NCBI GenBank assembly: GCA_907165065.1
Contig: OU015523.1
Coordinates: 44,753,702-44,817,701, forward strand
Reading direction: 5' to 3'
Source: Caprimulgus europaeus
Taxonomy: Eukaryota; Chordata; Aves; Caprimulgiformes; Caprimulgidae
Length of the DNA stretch: 64,000 nucleotides
The notes beneath the pieces were generated by a model. It worked only from the letters and a program-made list of their open reading frames with translations, was not told where the DNA came from and did not search any database. The translations under genes and the position numbers were made by a program. Of this stretch, positions 12,451 to 26,035 are shown piece by piece (positions within the stretch are counted from its first letter, which is position 1; every line of letters starts with the position of its first letter).

Positions 12451-14744
12451 GCATCTACACAGGCCTGTATGTTTGTATGTAGACATTCATGGCACAGATG
12501 TCTGGAGAGAAGGCAAAGGGAAGTCTTCATGCAGTCCAGACTTTCAGGCTTGGCCTCCCCAGGCACCTGGATAAATGTCTCTCAGTGTCCTTGTGGAACA
12601 GAAAATGTTCTTTTCTGTAGGGTGAACTGCTGCAGAGCACTCAAGCAGGCATTTCCAGCCCTTTCACATCCTCCAGCAAGGTTTCCAGACAGAGCAGCTC
12701 TCTACTAAATCCTTTGAATTTTCAGTTTCTTCAGGAAGGCCTGGCAGGTCTCACCCCATCAAATTTATATGGCTTTTTTTCATATGCAACAAGAGCAGGG
12801 CAGCCACAGCAGCGCTCTCACTTCAGCAGCAGCAGGGACACTTGAGCAGGTGCACCAGGGGACAGTCACAGGCCATCCTGCCCCAGCCCCACTGGAGTCT
12901 GGGTCACCCTTTTTGCAGGTGCCACCATTGCTACCATGGACCTGCATGTCCCTCCAGAGTGGGGCCAAGCAAGGACTGGTGAGAGCAGACAAGCAAAATG
13001 GGAGTTAGCTGCAAGCACAGGACCTTACATTGAACCCCAGGTGAGAAACTCCCCTAAAGAAGGATCTACCCTCAATGAACTTTCATGAGCCCTCATGAGC
13101 CTTCTAACTCTTTGTGTTCATGTAGCAAACTACATTTCTTTGTGCATTCTCAGCTGTTTTGGAAAGGAAGCAACAATTACAACCTGAGGAGTTTCTTTCC
13201 GATTGTTAAACCTGTTCTAGGAGAAGCAACGCAGCCTGGGTATAACAGAAGCTCCCCATGATGTGTGCTTTTCACATCCATGTAACAGAGGCTTCCAGCA
13301 CATGCACAAAAGTCCATTCCTTGGAGAAAGAGAAGGCCAGCTCCTGTGTGCTTCCCTCTCCCTGTGTTACACAGAACTTTAGGCATCCTTGTGCTGCAGC
13401 ATCCCAGTGCAACAGTGCTTGGGATGCAAAAAGGGAATAAACACAAGCCAATCATATACAATGCACCTAAACATATACCCACATTGGAGTAGCCTTATCT
13501 TTCATGCCCGAGATTAAATGCTTTGCTCAATCAACTTCTCAGAGAATATATATATCTTTTTTCCAATGTGAAAGCAGAAGATCTGTTGCATCTTTCTTCC
13601 CAGTGGCCTCCTGCAAGGATTGGTGGCAGTGTCACAGCTCGGGCAGACCCAGGTTCCCAGGGGTGCCTCTCTTACCTCTCACACAGCAGAGGTGGGGGGA
13701 CTGCCAAAAGGAGTGACAAAGTTTGCCTTTTCCTTTTCAAAATGTCAGAGCTCATTGATCACTAAATCACTTCAACAGCTTATTAAGTAGATGTCACAGA
13801 GAGTTACTACCTGTCTCCTATTAATTTAAAAACACTAATGGGTTTTTTTGTAACGTAATTTCTTTCTGAATGAAAAATGCTCCCTGTATTAAAATGTGAA
13901 CATTTTGGACCCCACTAGCCAGTGTGAGAGGCTGTTGATAATACAGAACACCCATTTAATAGAAAGTTTAACACTGCAGTATGTTTTTAAGGTTGCTCTA
14001 TTGCTTTTTTTATCTTATTTCTTTATCATTTCAAAGGATCCCCTCAATTTCTTTTTTCTGTTTGCAGACAAACCGACATTCTCCTGATATATACTATTCA
14101 CAGTTTATTGTCAATACCAGCATAAGCAGAAGCTATCAATCACTTCTCTGATGATAACAGTAAATAAATAATGCACACTTTAAACCTTCAAAGCACTGCA
14201 TAAATATCAGTTTGTTTTCACAGCAACCCTTTAAGCACTGGTTAAACCATTTCACTAGGCACCAACTCAGATTCAAGAATGGCTTAAGACCCACATGAAT
14301 CATTTTTTATATTAACTACAGAGGATGTACATTCTGATACATAACCTATGCATACAAGACTGGGAAAAGCATCTTTTACCAAAAAAAACTCAAACCAAAA
14401 CAAAAACTGAAGCCAACTATTTCTCATTTTAGAAGAAAGTCAGAAAGGGTTTCCGTAACAGAACCACCACACAGCATTGCCAGGCTGTGCTGCCCTTCCC
14501 TTTGCATACTGAAAGCTTCTGCTTCCCCATGAACATGGAGAAGACGGGAGACACCACTGTCTGCCTTCTCCTAGTGCCCTCTTTCCTGCAGGACATAAGG
14601 TCGGAACAGCAGCTACACACTTTTGTGGTTCCTGTGGACAAATGCTACCTGTACTGTGCCACTCTCCCATGCAGGGACAACACATGCCTGCTGCAGGCAG
14701 GTACATGCCCTGGGCACAAAAGAAAGTACAGGGAAAAAAAGCTT
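12451..14744. other. Unique non-coding stretch
   Basis: Nothing recognised. A GC-richer patch at about 12780-13010 opens ORFs on both strands (79 codons on +, 70 on -) without domains. 13800-14420 is AT-rich. The text at 14185-14260 (gcactgcataaatatcag, then cacagcaacccttt) loosely resembles the middle of an old MIR element but is too short to call. Confidence 0.45.
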
Positions 14745-14900
14745 TTTAATGGTGAGGGTGCTCAGCACAGGTTGCTTAGAGAGTTTGTGGAGTCTCCATC
14801 CTTCAAGATTCTCAAAACCCAGCTGGACACAGCTCTGAGCAACCTGCTGCAGCTGTCTCTGCCCTGAGCAGGGTTTGGGCTGGATACTCTCCAGTGATGC
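14745..14900 (+). mobile_element. CR1 LINE 3' fragment, diverged
   Basis: In one reading frame the codons give RLLREFVESPSFKILKTQLD followed by TALSNLL. This aligns with the last ORF2 block of CR1, the [23 protein letters not shown] pattern. After the ORF end the sequence continues with 'gggctggatactctccag', like the CR1 3' untranslated block 'gggttggactagatgatctccag'. The terminal octamer repeat is missing, so the copy is truncated at both ends and older than the 6.35 and 29.3 kb copies. Confidence 0.78.
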
Positions 14901-17900
14901 CTTCTTGCCACAACTATGTCTTTTGCATAACAGAGTTGGGATCCCTCATTTGGACTGCTACATGCTTATGCAAAATAAATACCAGTGTTCGAGGATACCA
15001 AAGCATTTCACTGCCTTTTACTTTTCTGTGGATACAGATAGAAATGCCATGCCCATGGCTAGAGATGTCATCAGCTAACCACTCCTGCAACAAATGCTAC
15101 AGGGAGTCAGACACATCAAACGAAAACTATACAGAGGACCAAACCGAGACATCTGATTCCAATATGCCATGCAAGGAGCGGACGGGTGTTCTCTGTGTTT
15201 GGAAGCCTTTCAGCTCTAAAATAAAACTACTGTTCGTTCTCCAACAAAAGACTGGGATTAAGTATCAAACTTTTTTTCTTTTTGTTCAACAGCTTCCAGC
15301 CAGACTTTGTAGCATCTTCCTCCTACAGTTTTTCTTCACAGATATCAAAGCTTCCTGCCCATTACATCTGATTATTTCACATCCTGTTGATCATTCTGCC
15401 TGTCCAGCCAGCAGAACAGCAGCAAATAAGAAAGCAAACTAAGATAAGGCTAGATTTTTGCCATGGAAAGCTGCAGCCCTGTACAGCCTCCCCTGTGTTC
15501 TTCTCTCCCTTTCCCCCTCCTTCCTGTATCTTCTTTCATCCCTAGAGACATTTCCAATAGCTGATAAATCAGCACTTTGAATTCTTCTTCTGATGTTGTA
15601 ACAAGCTGGCAACTAGCATGACATGTTGTAGAGAGACACATGTGAATACCTAAGTCAGAAATAATGAGATTTCTCTCTCACATTCAGTGTGAAATGAGAG
15701 GCAAATGACATTACCACTGAAAACAGAGGAGTGCAAGAAGAGGTGTGGGGAAGGGAGGTATAAAGAGCAGATGTCTCATTCATTTTGCTTACTACAGTGG
15801 ATTTCAGAAGACAAAAACTCTCTCACAGGCAGCACCCTGGGAAACACAGACTCTGAGGGATGGGACTGTGGCAAAGCACAGTGTCTCAAATCCAAGCAGC
15901 TCCACCCTATATCCCAAGGACACATCCCCTGTGGCCAGGCACTGCTGTGCATTGTGGCCAAATGAACCAGCCCTTCAAATGAAAACATAAGAGGCAAAAG
16001 GAGGAAACAAAAGAGAAAGGGGATAAAAGGTCTCAGTAAATCAATTAATGCAAAAGTCTGCTTCAGTTTATAGACAGCACTGGTAATTGCTGTGTGTGTT
16101 GTATGTGATGAATAGGGTCTGGTTACCGTTGCACGACTCATCCTTTTTTGCACGGCTGGGAACCAGCAGAACACTGATCTTCACTGAAAGTCTTTAATTA
16201 TTGTTATATTAATCAGGGCAGGGTGTCAGCTCTGGGTTCATGCTTAATTGTCCCATTTTCTTGCAGCCTCAGACTCCCACCCTCATCCCTTATCCTCCCA
16301 CCCTGTCCCCGGCCCCTACTCATGCATTATTTTTGGATTTGTCTAACACTGTTAGACCACTGGACTGGTCCTGTTTACACAGCAATGAGCCACACAAAGA
16401 TTTTTGAGATCCTGCATTTCCACTACTTCAGGACTTTGTCTCTTTGAAAGCCACAATGTAATAAAAAACTTTGGAAAGCAGAACTCCAGACATACTTAAA
16501 ACCACAAGACAGGGGGTAGACTGTTTCACCAGCAGCACAGAAGTCCAAGATACCGTTGTTGCTGTTACTACTTAACACTAGGTGTGCAACCACTTCCCAG
16601 TCCTGATCTCATTCTCTGGGGTAGTAGACAACAAGGGGCATCACCATCTTAAACCTTTTCACTCACATTAGGGATCACTCCACTGAACAGTTTTTTTTCT
16701 GTTAAACCAGCACAAGCAAGATAAGAATCTGGTCCAAAATGTTTCTTTTTGGTGTTCAGAGAAGAGGTCAAGAACTTGACAGTGGTTAAAAATTACTTCC
16801 ACATCTTTGGAAGACTCCTTCCTAAAGTCTTAAGCCCCTAGTTTCTCTCTTCTCTGTCTCCCCAAAGTGCCGAAGGATTAGTGGGATTGAACTAGGATAT
16901 TCCATGCAACTTTAACAATATTAAGTCACAAATACGTAAAAGATTACAGCGAAGAGAAACCATGCTCTGTGAGTAGAGAAGATAGGACTAGAAGTAATGG
17001 GAGCAATTAGGAAATAATTAAGTTGTAGCAGAAAACATCTAGGTTAGGTGTAAGGGGAAAAAAGTAGTAAGAGCAGGAAAGGACTTGAATAAATTTCCTG
17101 GGGAGACTGGGGGATCTGTCAGTAGGGAATTTAGGAAGCAGACAGACAAACAACTGTCAGGAGTGATGCAGACATGGCCTGAAGACACCGAGGTGGTCTG
17201 AACAATTTATTCCAGCCCTACAGTGGAGCATTAGACTGGGCTGAGGGAAGGGTAATTACAGATGAGCAAGGCAGCAGAAGGGATCTGAAGAACGTGCTGA
17301 AAACAAAGCTGCAGTGACAAATGCAGTACTCAAGGTTGGGCCCTCTAGAAGTCTGAAAATCACTCCCATCTGCAATTCAGTGTGGGTCCAGCCTCTACAT
17401 ACAATACAAACGTGATTGAGTTTTCCTTGATTCTTACAATGCAAATATAAAATTTACAGCAAAGTCCTGAAAAAAAATGCATTACATTGAACAGTTTATT
17501 TATTAACCAAAAAGCATAACCATCCCAGGAGCCCGAGTACACTGCTTTCCATCACTATGCAGAAAAAGTTAGTTACTTCTCTAATGCAACCTGTGTAACA
17601 TACTCACACTCACACTGCACCCCTTTCTCACTCAGCTGAAATGATCCACATGGCAAGGCACCAAGGGAAAGGCCTGAAAACCCAAGCTATGCACAGCCAG
17701 AATAAGCAATATTTTGCTCTTCTTTTTTTAGCATAGTTTAAAGAAGATTTTGTAGAGATAGCTCAGAAAGTTCCTCCACTATTTCTAGGCCATTGACAGG
17801 TGAGCCATTTCACTGTTTTGAAGAATATATTATCAAGAGATGCCCAATCTAAGTGATGTAATGCATCTAATGCTGTGGAGTTGCTCGCAAAGAGCTTGGT

Positions 17901-20900
17901 CATACATCTGAGAGCAGAAGAAAGATTTGAACCCTGAAATCTCAAGTAGGATCCCTAGTCATTCATCCCTTTATATTAGCATGTAACTTTACTTTTGTCT
18001 TCTCACTGATAAATGAAAAGCCTTCAACCTACTGAATTTAGGCTGTATAAGAATGTATCTTAACATAATTAGATTTGATAAAGAACCACTTTAGAGAAAA
18101 TGTGCTTGTATCACTACATTGATTCTTTCTTACTTCCTAAAAATTGAGACAAATTAGCAAGTCTTTATTATCCTAGAAAAAGGCATCCAGCGTTTTATTG
18201 GCACTCCCATATTTGCCTGGCTCAGTTTTACATTCATCAGGGGTGACATCATTTACATATTTTTATTCACATTAGAATGGCAATTTAGGATCGTTGGGCA
18301 ATCCCAGCAATATGTATCACACTGCACAGCTCTGATCTCCCTGCTGTGCTGGGAGTAAGGAATCTAACATCAACATAAGTGATGCAATACTTCATCTTTA
18401 CATAATTGACTGCTTTTAGCTCCTGATACCTTATTTTGGGAGGGCTCTTGGAATGGAGATGGTGGGAAAGAGAAGGACAAGAAGGAAGAAGTGAAATCAC
18501 AATGAGATTCACTCCCTCAAAAGAAAATGTCTTTGCTTTTTACCGAGACACGTGAAGCAACCAAGTTTATTAGTTAAAATTGGTCTTTAAAAGATATGTT
18601 TCAGCCAGTTAGATCCCTTTTCCTCTGAAGGGCAGATACGGAATGATGTGCTTCAGAGACAAATAAGTCAGGGTCCCACCATGGCAGACAGAGGGACTGT
18701 AGCAGGCACTCCCACAGCACAGCCTCATCCTTTTCTTTTGAAATCCAGAGTCACAAATTCCTTTGTTTTCTCTTCAGTCCCAAATCTGCTCTAGACTAAG
18801 CAGCCCAGACAACTCCTGGACTTCAACTACCTTATTATCTTGGCTTATTTTTGCTCCAAACATACTTATTCGAGAGAAGATGGGACCCCACTGAAACAGC
18901 ATTACCTGTATAATAACAGAAACTCTCTCTTATGTGTGCACTGTATACATCACCTAATTTTCCAAGGGTCACTACATGTCTTACCAAGAATGGCATTCAC
19001 TGAGGGTATCGAATCTTTCTTTCTTACTTTTTTTACATATACTAAAAGATCCTTCTATTTCACAGATACCTGTAGTTGAGATGTTACTGATTACTTTTTA
19101 ACGTGTGTGAAACTCGCATAGCAAAATTACTGGGTTTCATACTATCAGGAAAGAATGAAAAGACAGAGTGGGTAAAACCAATTCTAGGAGCAGTGCAAAC
19201 CAAATCAGGACAAGACTCGTGAGTTTGCTGGCACTAATTATTTTGCTTTTCTTGTCCATTGTATGCATCACAGCGTTATTTCTGAAAAATGTTCTTAAAG
19301 TCTTCTTCTGAGTTTGTTTACCCCTGGGGCTAGTATTTTGTACTAGGATTTTAGCTGTACCAATAGAAGAGTCAGCTAGACAGCGTGTTAACCGATCCTC
19401 GGGCTCACATGTTTTATTCCCAGATGCCTCTCTACACTGTAGCAATTCCTATGTTACTGTTTATTTAGGTGGGCAGGATGTGAGAAGGAAGAACAAGTTA
19501 CATGTATTGGCTTCCATAGACAAGAAGATATAAGATAGTTAAACTTCTCCCAAATGGATAATTTCTTAATTATCTGTATAGATTTTCTGTCTGTCTTGCT
19601 ACTGCTACCACTGCATCTCATTAGGAGTTGTTTAGCTTCAGACAGTCGCACAATTGCTGTTTCTAGATGCTTTTGAAAATTACTATAATTTGTTTGTTAC
19701 TTGTGTTAAAAAAGGCTTGAATTATGAGCTTTTCCAATAAATGTTTACCAAGTATTACAGAATCCATAATGAAATTTCACTCTGTAACACTTGGTGGTTT
19801 TATGTTTTATTATTATGAAGTTGGTTTTTTTTAATAATCTGAAGCATAACAGCTCTACCAAATAGTTAAGCCCAAAACAGAGCTCTTCAGAGTTAAGATA
19901 TGGTTAGCCTACAGTACTGGAAGTAGGACTTCATTAAATTGAGCAGTATATTATTAAAGCTTATACATAACAAATCATAGCCATTAGTAGCTGAAAGTTA
20001 TTACTCGAAGGCTAAGCAGGATCTTGCCTGAAACAAGATGACACTCTTGCCTGACCTGCTTCCAGCCCCATGCATCACATCTCCATGGCACAAACAGGGA
20101 ACACCAAGTATACCCAAAAGGGCGGTCAAATCTGAAAAAAACCTATTTTTTCTGCTCTCACAAGATAAAATGTGTTTCAGCACCCTTGGGTCTGGAGAGT
20201 GGAAAACAACAGACATGAAAATGCCCTCTCCTGGTACCACTTTTCTAATGTGGAGCCTGAAATGGTGACCAGAGGGTCTCCACTACCCTCTTTACAGCTG
20301 GCAGCACTTGTTAGCAGTGCAGAAGGTAACAGGTAACACTGTATATGGCCCCAACCTCCTCCTTGAGCCCAAGATGGATATGAACAGCCCTACAACCCTG
20401 GTCCTTTCAGTGGTGAGAGCAGAGTTATTTGTCACATTAGAATATCACTTTTGCTTCTGAAAGTACTGTACCCATTTTAGCTTATAAAAAAATCCTTAAC
20501 ATGCTAGAAGGATTTAGCAAAAACATTCTTCTCCATTTTCAGTCTGTTTTGCTTGCGGACTTGACAACAAGAATCTGTGGCTGGCCTTTTCCACCGCGTG
20601 ACAGAAGGTGCGTGTTCTCTGCAGGCTCTACAATAGGATGCTTTCCAGAAACAGCAGCAAATCTGAGAGCAAAAGGCCCTTAGGAAGATGAGTAATGCAG
20701 AGAGTAAAGGGAGGGATTTCTGTGGCACAGGGCCCAAATTGCAACTCTTTATGAAAATCAATTGGGTTTGGCTGTTACTGAGCCTGAATGGAGAATGCCT
20801 CTGTGTATGAAAAAAGCACCCACCCATCACTCACTGCTGTCCCTCGGGAGCTAACTCAGTCAATCGGGCTGTCCAGTGTCTCTGCTGTAGGATCGGGTGT

Positions 20901-20960
20901 CAAACCACATCAGCCTGAAAATTGTGTTCCTCTAGGCTAGCACTGACATTCATAGTTCAG
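14901..20960. other. Long unique non-coding stretch
   Basis: About 6 kb with no recognisable gene or large transposon. The longest ORF of the window (182 codons, ending at 15442) overlaps its start but has no known domain and begins inside CR1-derived sequence. A pyrimidine-rich tract lies at about 15485-15545. 17.3-20.2 kb is AT-rich ordinary sequence with scattered TAAT-type motifs. No exon with plausible splice sites was identified. Confidence 0.5.
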
Positions 20961-20964
20961 AAGA

Positions 20965-21060
20965 AATACTGCAGGCCTGATTCATCCTCATTTTATGCCA
21001 CAGCAGTTCCACAGAAGTCAGTGGAGCCACACCAACATGTACCCAGAACAGCTCTGGCTC
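20965..21060. repeat. Remnant of an old palindromic amniote repeat (tentative)
   Basis: The text 'cctgattcatcctcatttt', 'gaagtcagtggagccacac' and 'gtacccagaacagctctggc' lies in the same order as the old repeat described at 12.07 kb, including the characteristic 'gaagtcagtggagc' centre. Matches are short and gapped. Confidence 0.35.
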
Positions 21061-21439
21061 AGCAGCCAGGAAGCGCCGGGCTCTCTCCTAGATAGCTTCC
21101 TTGGAAGAGAAGCTCCTGCAGGGCTTGTGTTCCCACTGCAGGAGCAACAATGGTGCTTCAGAGAGCCTGTACACAGGATTTTTGAAAGGGAAAGATTCAG
21201 TTCTGTGGGAAGTAAAAGCCCGGTGTGAGCACTTCATGTGGCTATCCCATGCAGGAAAAAATATGACTAGCAGGGCACTTATTTAGTTTAGATCATAACA
21301 TTGCTCCAATACACAACTGCATTTTAGTTGTGTTGTGATATCTTCAAATGGCACGTTCTGGAAACCATTTCCAGCACTGTTTTTCATGTTAATATTTTTA
21401 ATTATTAAGCCAAGTACTTTGAAATCAGCCCTGCTGTGA

Positions 21440-21522
21440 GCCTCTCTGAGGCTTGACCAGGTGACCTCCAGAGGTCCTTTCTAACCTATAGTTTTCTCTG
21501 AATTTAAGATTCTGAGATTATG
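21440..21522 (+). mobile_element. CR1 LINE 3' terminal fragment
   Basis: The short stretch 'gcttgaccaggtgacctcc', then 'agaggtcctttctaacct', then 'tgaatttaagattctgagat' matches the last part of the CR1 3' untranslated region, whose usual form is 'gactagatgacctccagaggtcccttccaacc' followed by attctatg repeats. The terminal repeats have decayed to 'attctgag'. Only about 80 bp remain, in the + orientation. Confidence 0.72.
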
Positions 21523-24500
21523 TACTTCTAGTGCTGCTTATTCTGCTAAGGGTCTGTTTCAAACCAGACTCTAATCAAGCTCTCCCTGCCATAACTCTCT
21601 TATCACAAAGCGCTGACTTTCCTGTTACTAACAGACTCCTAACTAGACTGCATTACTGTGAAATCATTTCTAGCCCTACTCATCTACATCAAATCTGCTT
21701 CCAAATCTGCTTTTACCACTTACATTTCTTGGTGTGGGGGAGTCCCTTGTAATTTCTTACTTAGACATTCCTTAGACCTGAGATGCCACTGGGATTTTCC
21801 AGATTGCCCTCATCCATTTCCCCAGTGCTTCCATATGGCTGTTATCTCATGGTAAATCAGGAGGACCTGATGGCAGCCAGAACACTGAAGCAAACCTAAT
21901 TTTGTTTTGGTTTTTAATTAAAAATAAATACACTTACATACTGCTATGGCCAGATACATGTTGATGTCTCCCTCTGCTTCATACTGTGTGTATGTCTATA
22001 CACACCATATATGTGTAGATCCTCTGTAAGCAGCATTCTTTCCCAGGGAAAGCCAGTCTAAGCCCCAAACCGACACACCCTGTTCCTCTCTGGATACACC
22101 ACTCAAACATAGACAAATTACATATGTGAATGTGCTACATCATTCATGTTTCTCTTGGCACTTCCAAAGATGTTTTACACAGTGTGCCTAAAGTGCTTCT
22201 GTCAGTCAGTAACCAGCTCCTCACCACCACAGCAAACACTGAAGTGATAGAGCATGCACAGATTTACTGGGTGAGGATGGCAGGAGCACGGGGCTAGGAC
22301 AGGCTTCACCCACTCCTCTAGTACTAGCTGCCCAGCCCACATTTCTCCATCTTTCCTCTCACCTCTACCACCCATATTCATTTTGGCACTGCAAACACCC
22401 TGGTGTTCTCCAAACGAGCTACCTCTGGCTGGTGGTACTGCTGGAGCAAACCAGTTCATTCGAGCTGGTAAGCCTGTCAGTCACCATTTAAAAGACAATC
22501 CAGTTTCACAGTACCTAAACCAACCCTGACACCTACTGCAGTAGCACCTTTACTTTTCCTGCATATCCTTTTGCACTTGAAGTGAGTTAACAACTGCAGG
22601 CAGCAAGAGAAGAATGCTGCTTTCAGGAAAAATTGTGAGAAAGAGATTCAGGGGACATTAAGATGTTCCTTGCAGTGCAGAATTTTGAAATTAGCTGAAA
22701 GTCAAATACCCCAAAACACTTACTTGTATCTCTTTGATCTTAGGTGCTCAGCCCTGTGGCTTGTTGCATGTGGCATCTTTACTTCTGCTTGCTTTGAGCA
22801 CGAGTTGAGCAGGCATCAGAGTGCTGAGGTATATTAGTAGAAGGTAGCATTTGTGTGGCCCTTATCCTAATTAGCTATGTTTCCACATATCCTTTAATTC
22901 ACCCAACTAATCCTAGTGATAACGTGACCTTTATCTTTCATCTCCTTTATCACACTCAGCAAATGAACTAGTTCCCATAACCTAGGCCAACCATTACAAA
23001 TAATCAGCCAGGACTGAAGTCTACAGCTTTTGTCTGCAAAACCAAAATACCTTTGTTTTGCCAAATTCAAAGCAGAGCTACAAGCTAGGAATCAGCCTGT
23101 AATATATTCATAGCAAATATTTTATGCAAATTCTGGCATTGTTTTTTTAAATTAAATATTCCATCAGATACTCATCTGTTATTCCAGACTTTGACTAACT
23201 TGACTATCAAATAATATTCTGCAAACATTTGCCACAAATCACTGCAGTATGTTTGAATGCATTCTAATATAAAAGCAAGCTGGAATAAGTCAGTTATGTC
23301 ATGGCTGGAGACATCACTTGTGTTTGGACTGTGCAACCAAATCTAGCCCATGGGAAAAAGATAGAGCATCAGGTCAGGAGACTCTCTCCTATTTTACTTT
23401 GGTGCGCACACAGCCTAGGTGGTAACAGTAAACAAACAGGGCAGTGCATTAAGCATGAGAACAGAAGATTTCTGTGCTTACGCTCTGAGCATATCTCCCG
23501 TGCAGAAAGAAAGCCAAGAAGGCAGGAAACTCAGCAATCTGCAGCTTGGGCATTATCTGGTTCACCTGGAAGAGTGGAGTCCAGACTTCTGCTTGGGGTC
23601 AGGTGCATTGTCTATTAAGGAGACAGTCAAAAGGCATCACAACAGCAATGTAAGATGCCAAGATATGCAACCCGGTGGCAGGCATCCCCTTGTTGTGTAT
23701 GGGACACAGAGACACCAGGAGCTGCCAGGCACCTGAGCAGAATGCTCAGCACCAGTGGGCTATGGAGAGCAGCTGCAGATGGAGGCTGCCTTCCCCCACA
23801 AGAACTAATCCAGCCTGGAGAGTGCTCCCTTAGGGGGGACCAGAGCCAGGGCCAGGCTCACCTCCACGGATGCTTGTATCTTGCCCATCAGCCACTTATA
23901 TGTTATATTTTTTTTCCCCTAACACCAGAATTTTGTTTTATTGGTCTAAGTAAACTAAAAAAAGAAAAACAAAAAACAAACCAACCAAAAACTCAAGAGC
24001 ACCCAACTTCTCCATATTTGCACAACAAACTTGGTGATTCACTGTGGCACTAAACAAGATGATGTCAATAGGACCAAAGCATACAGAGACCAGTGACCCT
24101 TGTCAGCAGCTACTAGCCTGCTTAGCATGGCCTCCAAAACAGGCATTTCTAGGCTCCTGCGCAGCCCGGCTGCAAACAAGGTCCATTGTGTCTTTCCAGT
24201 GACCCATTCTGTTTGCTGAAAACTGAAACGGGGCCAGTAGCTTTCCTGTTGGCATCCCAGCCCTCTTTTCAGCTGCGTGCCTCATTCCCCCCTCCTCCCT
24301 CCAGCCAACCAGCTCACTTAAACAGCCAACAGCATTTGTTTGGATTTATCGTGCAGTTATGGACCGAGTCCAGATCCAAGCTGGCAGGATCAGTGGAGTA
24401 CCAGCACCATCCTGTTCAGCTACACACAACCTACTTGTCATCCTTTTGGGAACCAGTGACTCAGACGTAACTTTATTGCAGCCTGGCAGCTGGTGGGACC

Positions 24501-25709
24501 AGGGAAGACATACAAAGAGAATAATGCCAGCACCCACGGAGCCCCGGAGCATGGAGCAGAAAGCCTGCCTGCAACCCTCATTCAGGCCCTGGCATAATTA
24601 AAACAACATTACCATTCTCGGTGGCAGATTTTCACCTTCTGTAAAGCCAGACTTTCTGTAAGTGTTTTGTTTTACCAATTTCCTATGTCTGAAAGTCAAT
24701 TATAAAACAGAAGAGCAAGTTCTTCTTTTGTGCTACTGCTATTAGCAAAACCACTGGAGCCTACCTTTGAGGCTGTGCATATGGTGGAAGCTTGCCTGTA
24801 GCCTTGCCAGCTACCAGGGAGACAGCAAACCAAAGTATGCTTTTACTCTTTTGCAAGGCTCCAGACAAGATCTTTTTTCAGATGCTGTCTCTAAAGGGGG
24901 CAAAAGGAGAAGAATCTGCCATTTATTACAGGCAATCTCTCCCTCTTAGGTTGTGGTTTCAGAGCAGAGCTGGGCAGCCCCATAGGCTCCTCGTGCTGTC
25001 ACATTCTCTTCTCCTTGCCCGCTGTCCGCTCCCACCCACTGCAATGCCCTTCCAGTCCTGCTGATACAGTTGGTTCTGCAGGTATGCTGGGACCCAGACC
25101 AAGGAACTCATCTGGAAGGATGAAGGGGAAAAAAAGAAAATAGTAAGTCATCCTAAGCAGAAAGCAATGGCAGCCTGTTTGCCTCCACACGGCAGCGTTT
25201 TGTTCAGGCTACCTGCTCCTTCCCACAGAGCCACCCCCCAAATATCCACTATAACATCCCTGTAAAGTGCTGCAGAAAGCATGTCCTTCTGCTACCTTGG
25301 CATATGCTCTAGCTAGAATGTATCATCTCAGTTACCAAAGATCAACCCAGTACCAAATGACAGTATCTTTTTTTCTCCATAAAAACAGAGTTTAGCTCTG
25401 CCTCAACACTGCAAACACAAATAGAAGAGGATGAGGGAAGAGGAAACATTTTCAGGGCAGTTGCAGGGGAGAAACTGAATACATCTCCCTTCTTTTCCCG
25501 TCCCAGGATTCAACACAATGCTGTTACTACATCCCCAGACCTATTTACAAGAGTGTGCAGCCAAGGCATGCCCCATCCACCTGAGGCAATGCCCACTCCA
25601 CTCCCAGCCTAGGCAACTCCAGGCTGATCTCCCTTCTCCTCACATCACTGCTCACTGTCCTAACCCATCCCCCAGCTTCAATTTTTGTTTGCTTTTCTAG
25701 AGGGAATAG
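21523..25709. other. Unique non-coding stretch with one A-rich tract
   Basis: No gene recognised. An A-rich tract with interspersed C and G lies at about 23948-23993, preceded by a T-run at 23910-23917. 23750-23880 is GC-richer and contains 'ccagcctggagag', but the surrounding text does not follow CR1, so it was not called. 24200-24600 and 24960-25060 are moderately GC-rich. ORFs of 94-132 codons in this stretch show no domain. Confidence 0.45.
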
Positions 25710-26035
25710 CTCCCGCGGTCGTCTCAGCAGCTGCTCTTCGCTTTCCCAAGCAGCAGCAGAGCTAAATTGACCTAATTCCTGCTTGTTTCCCTGCCACCCA
25801 CAGAATCTGAAATAGCAGCAGTGAAAACTGCCAAGGCGCTCGTCAGCGGCCGCTCTGCCGCAGCGCGGGACCGGCTCACGTTCACTCCGGTTTCTGCAGG
25901 TCCCGCAAGGGTTAGAAACTTTTCAGACGGCAAGTTTCAAAATCTGCAAAAGTGGCGGCCAATTATTTGCAGAGAGCTCCTTAGGTGGCCTCAAGGACAA
26001 GTGGATTTTTGTACCCTACGGCACATCCTCGACAG
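25710..26035. promoter_or_regulatory. Compact CpG cluster (possible promoter, enhancer or first exon)
   Basis: About nineteen CpG dinucleotides fall in roughly 325 bp, eleven of them within 25836-25910, in a window where CpG is otherwise sparse. The core includes a GCGGCCGC at 25846-25853 and 'cgcagcgcggg' just downstream. Two acceptor-like sites precede G-rich text: a pyrimidine-rich run ending in 'cccacag' at 25804 and 'tttctgcag' near 25899. An 84-codon ORF (25821-26075) crosses the cluster but has no recognisable domain. Unmethylated CpG clusters in birds usually mark promoters or strong regulatory elements; that reading is inference, because no TATA box or transcript evidence is available. 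Confidence 0.35.

Noticed and set aside
14894-15442. Longest ORF of the window, 182 codons on +
   Set aside because: It has no domain or signal, is cysteine/phenylalanine-rich, and has the length expected by chance for the best ORF in 64 kb read in six frames.
23790-23840. 'ccagcctggagag' as a CR1 fragment
   Set aside because: Only a short string matches; the flanking text does not follow the CR1 order on either strand.
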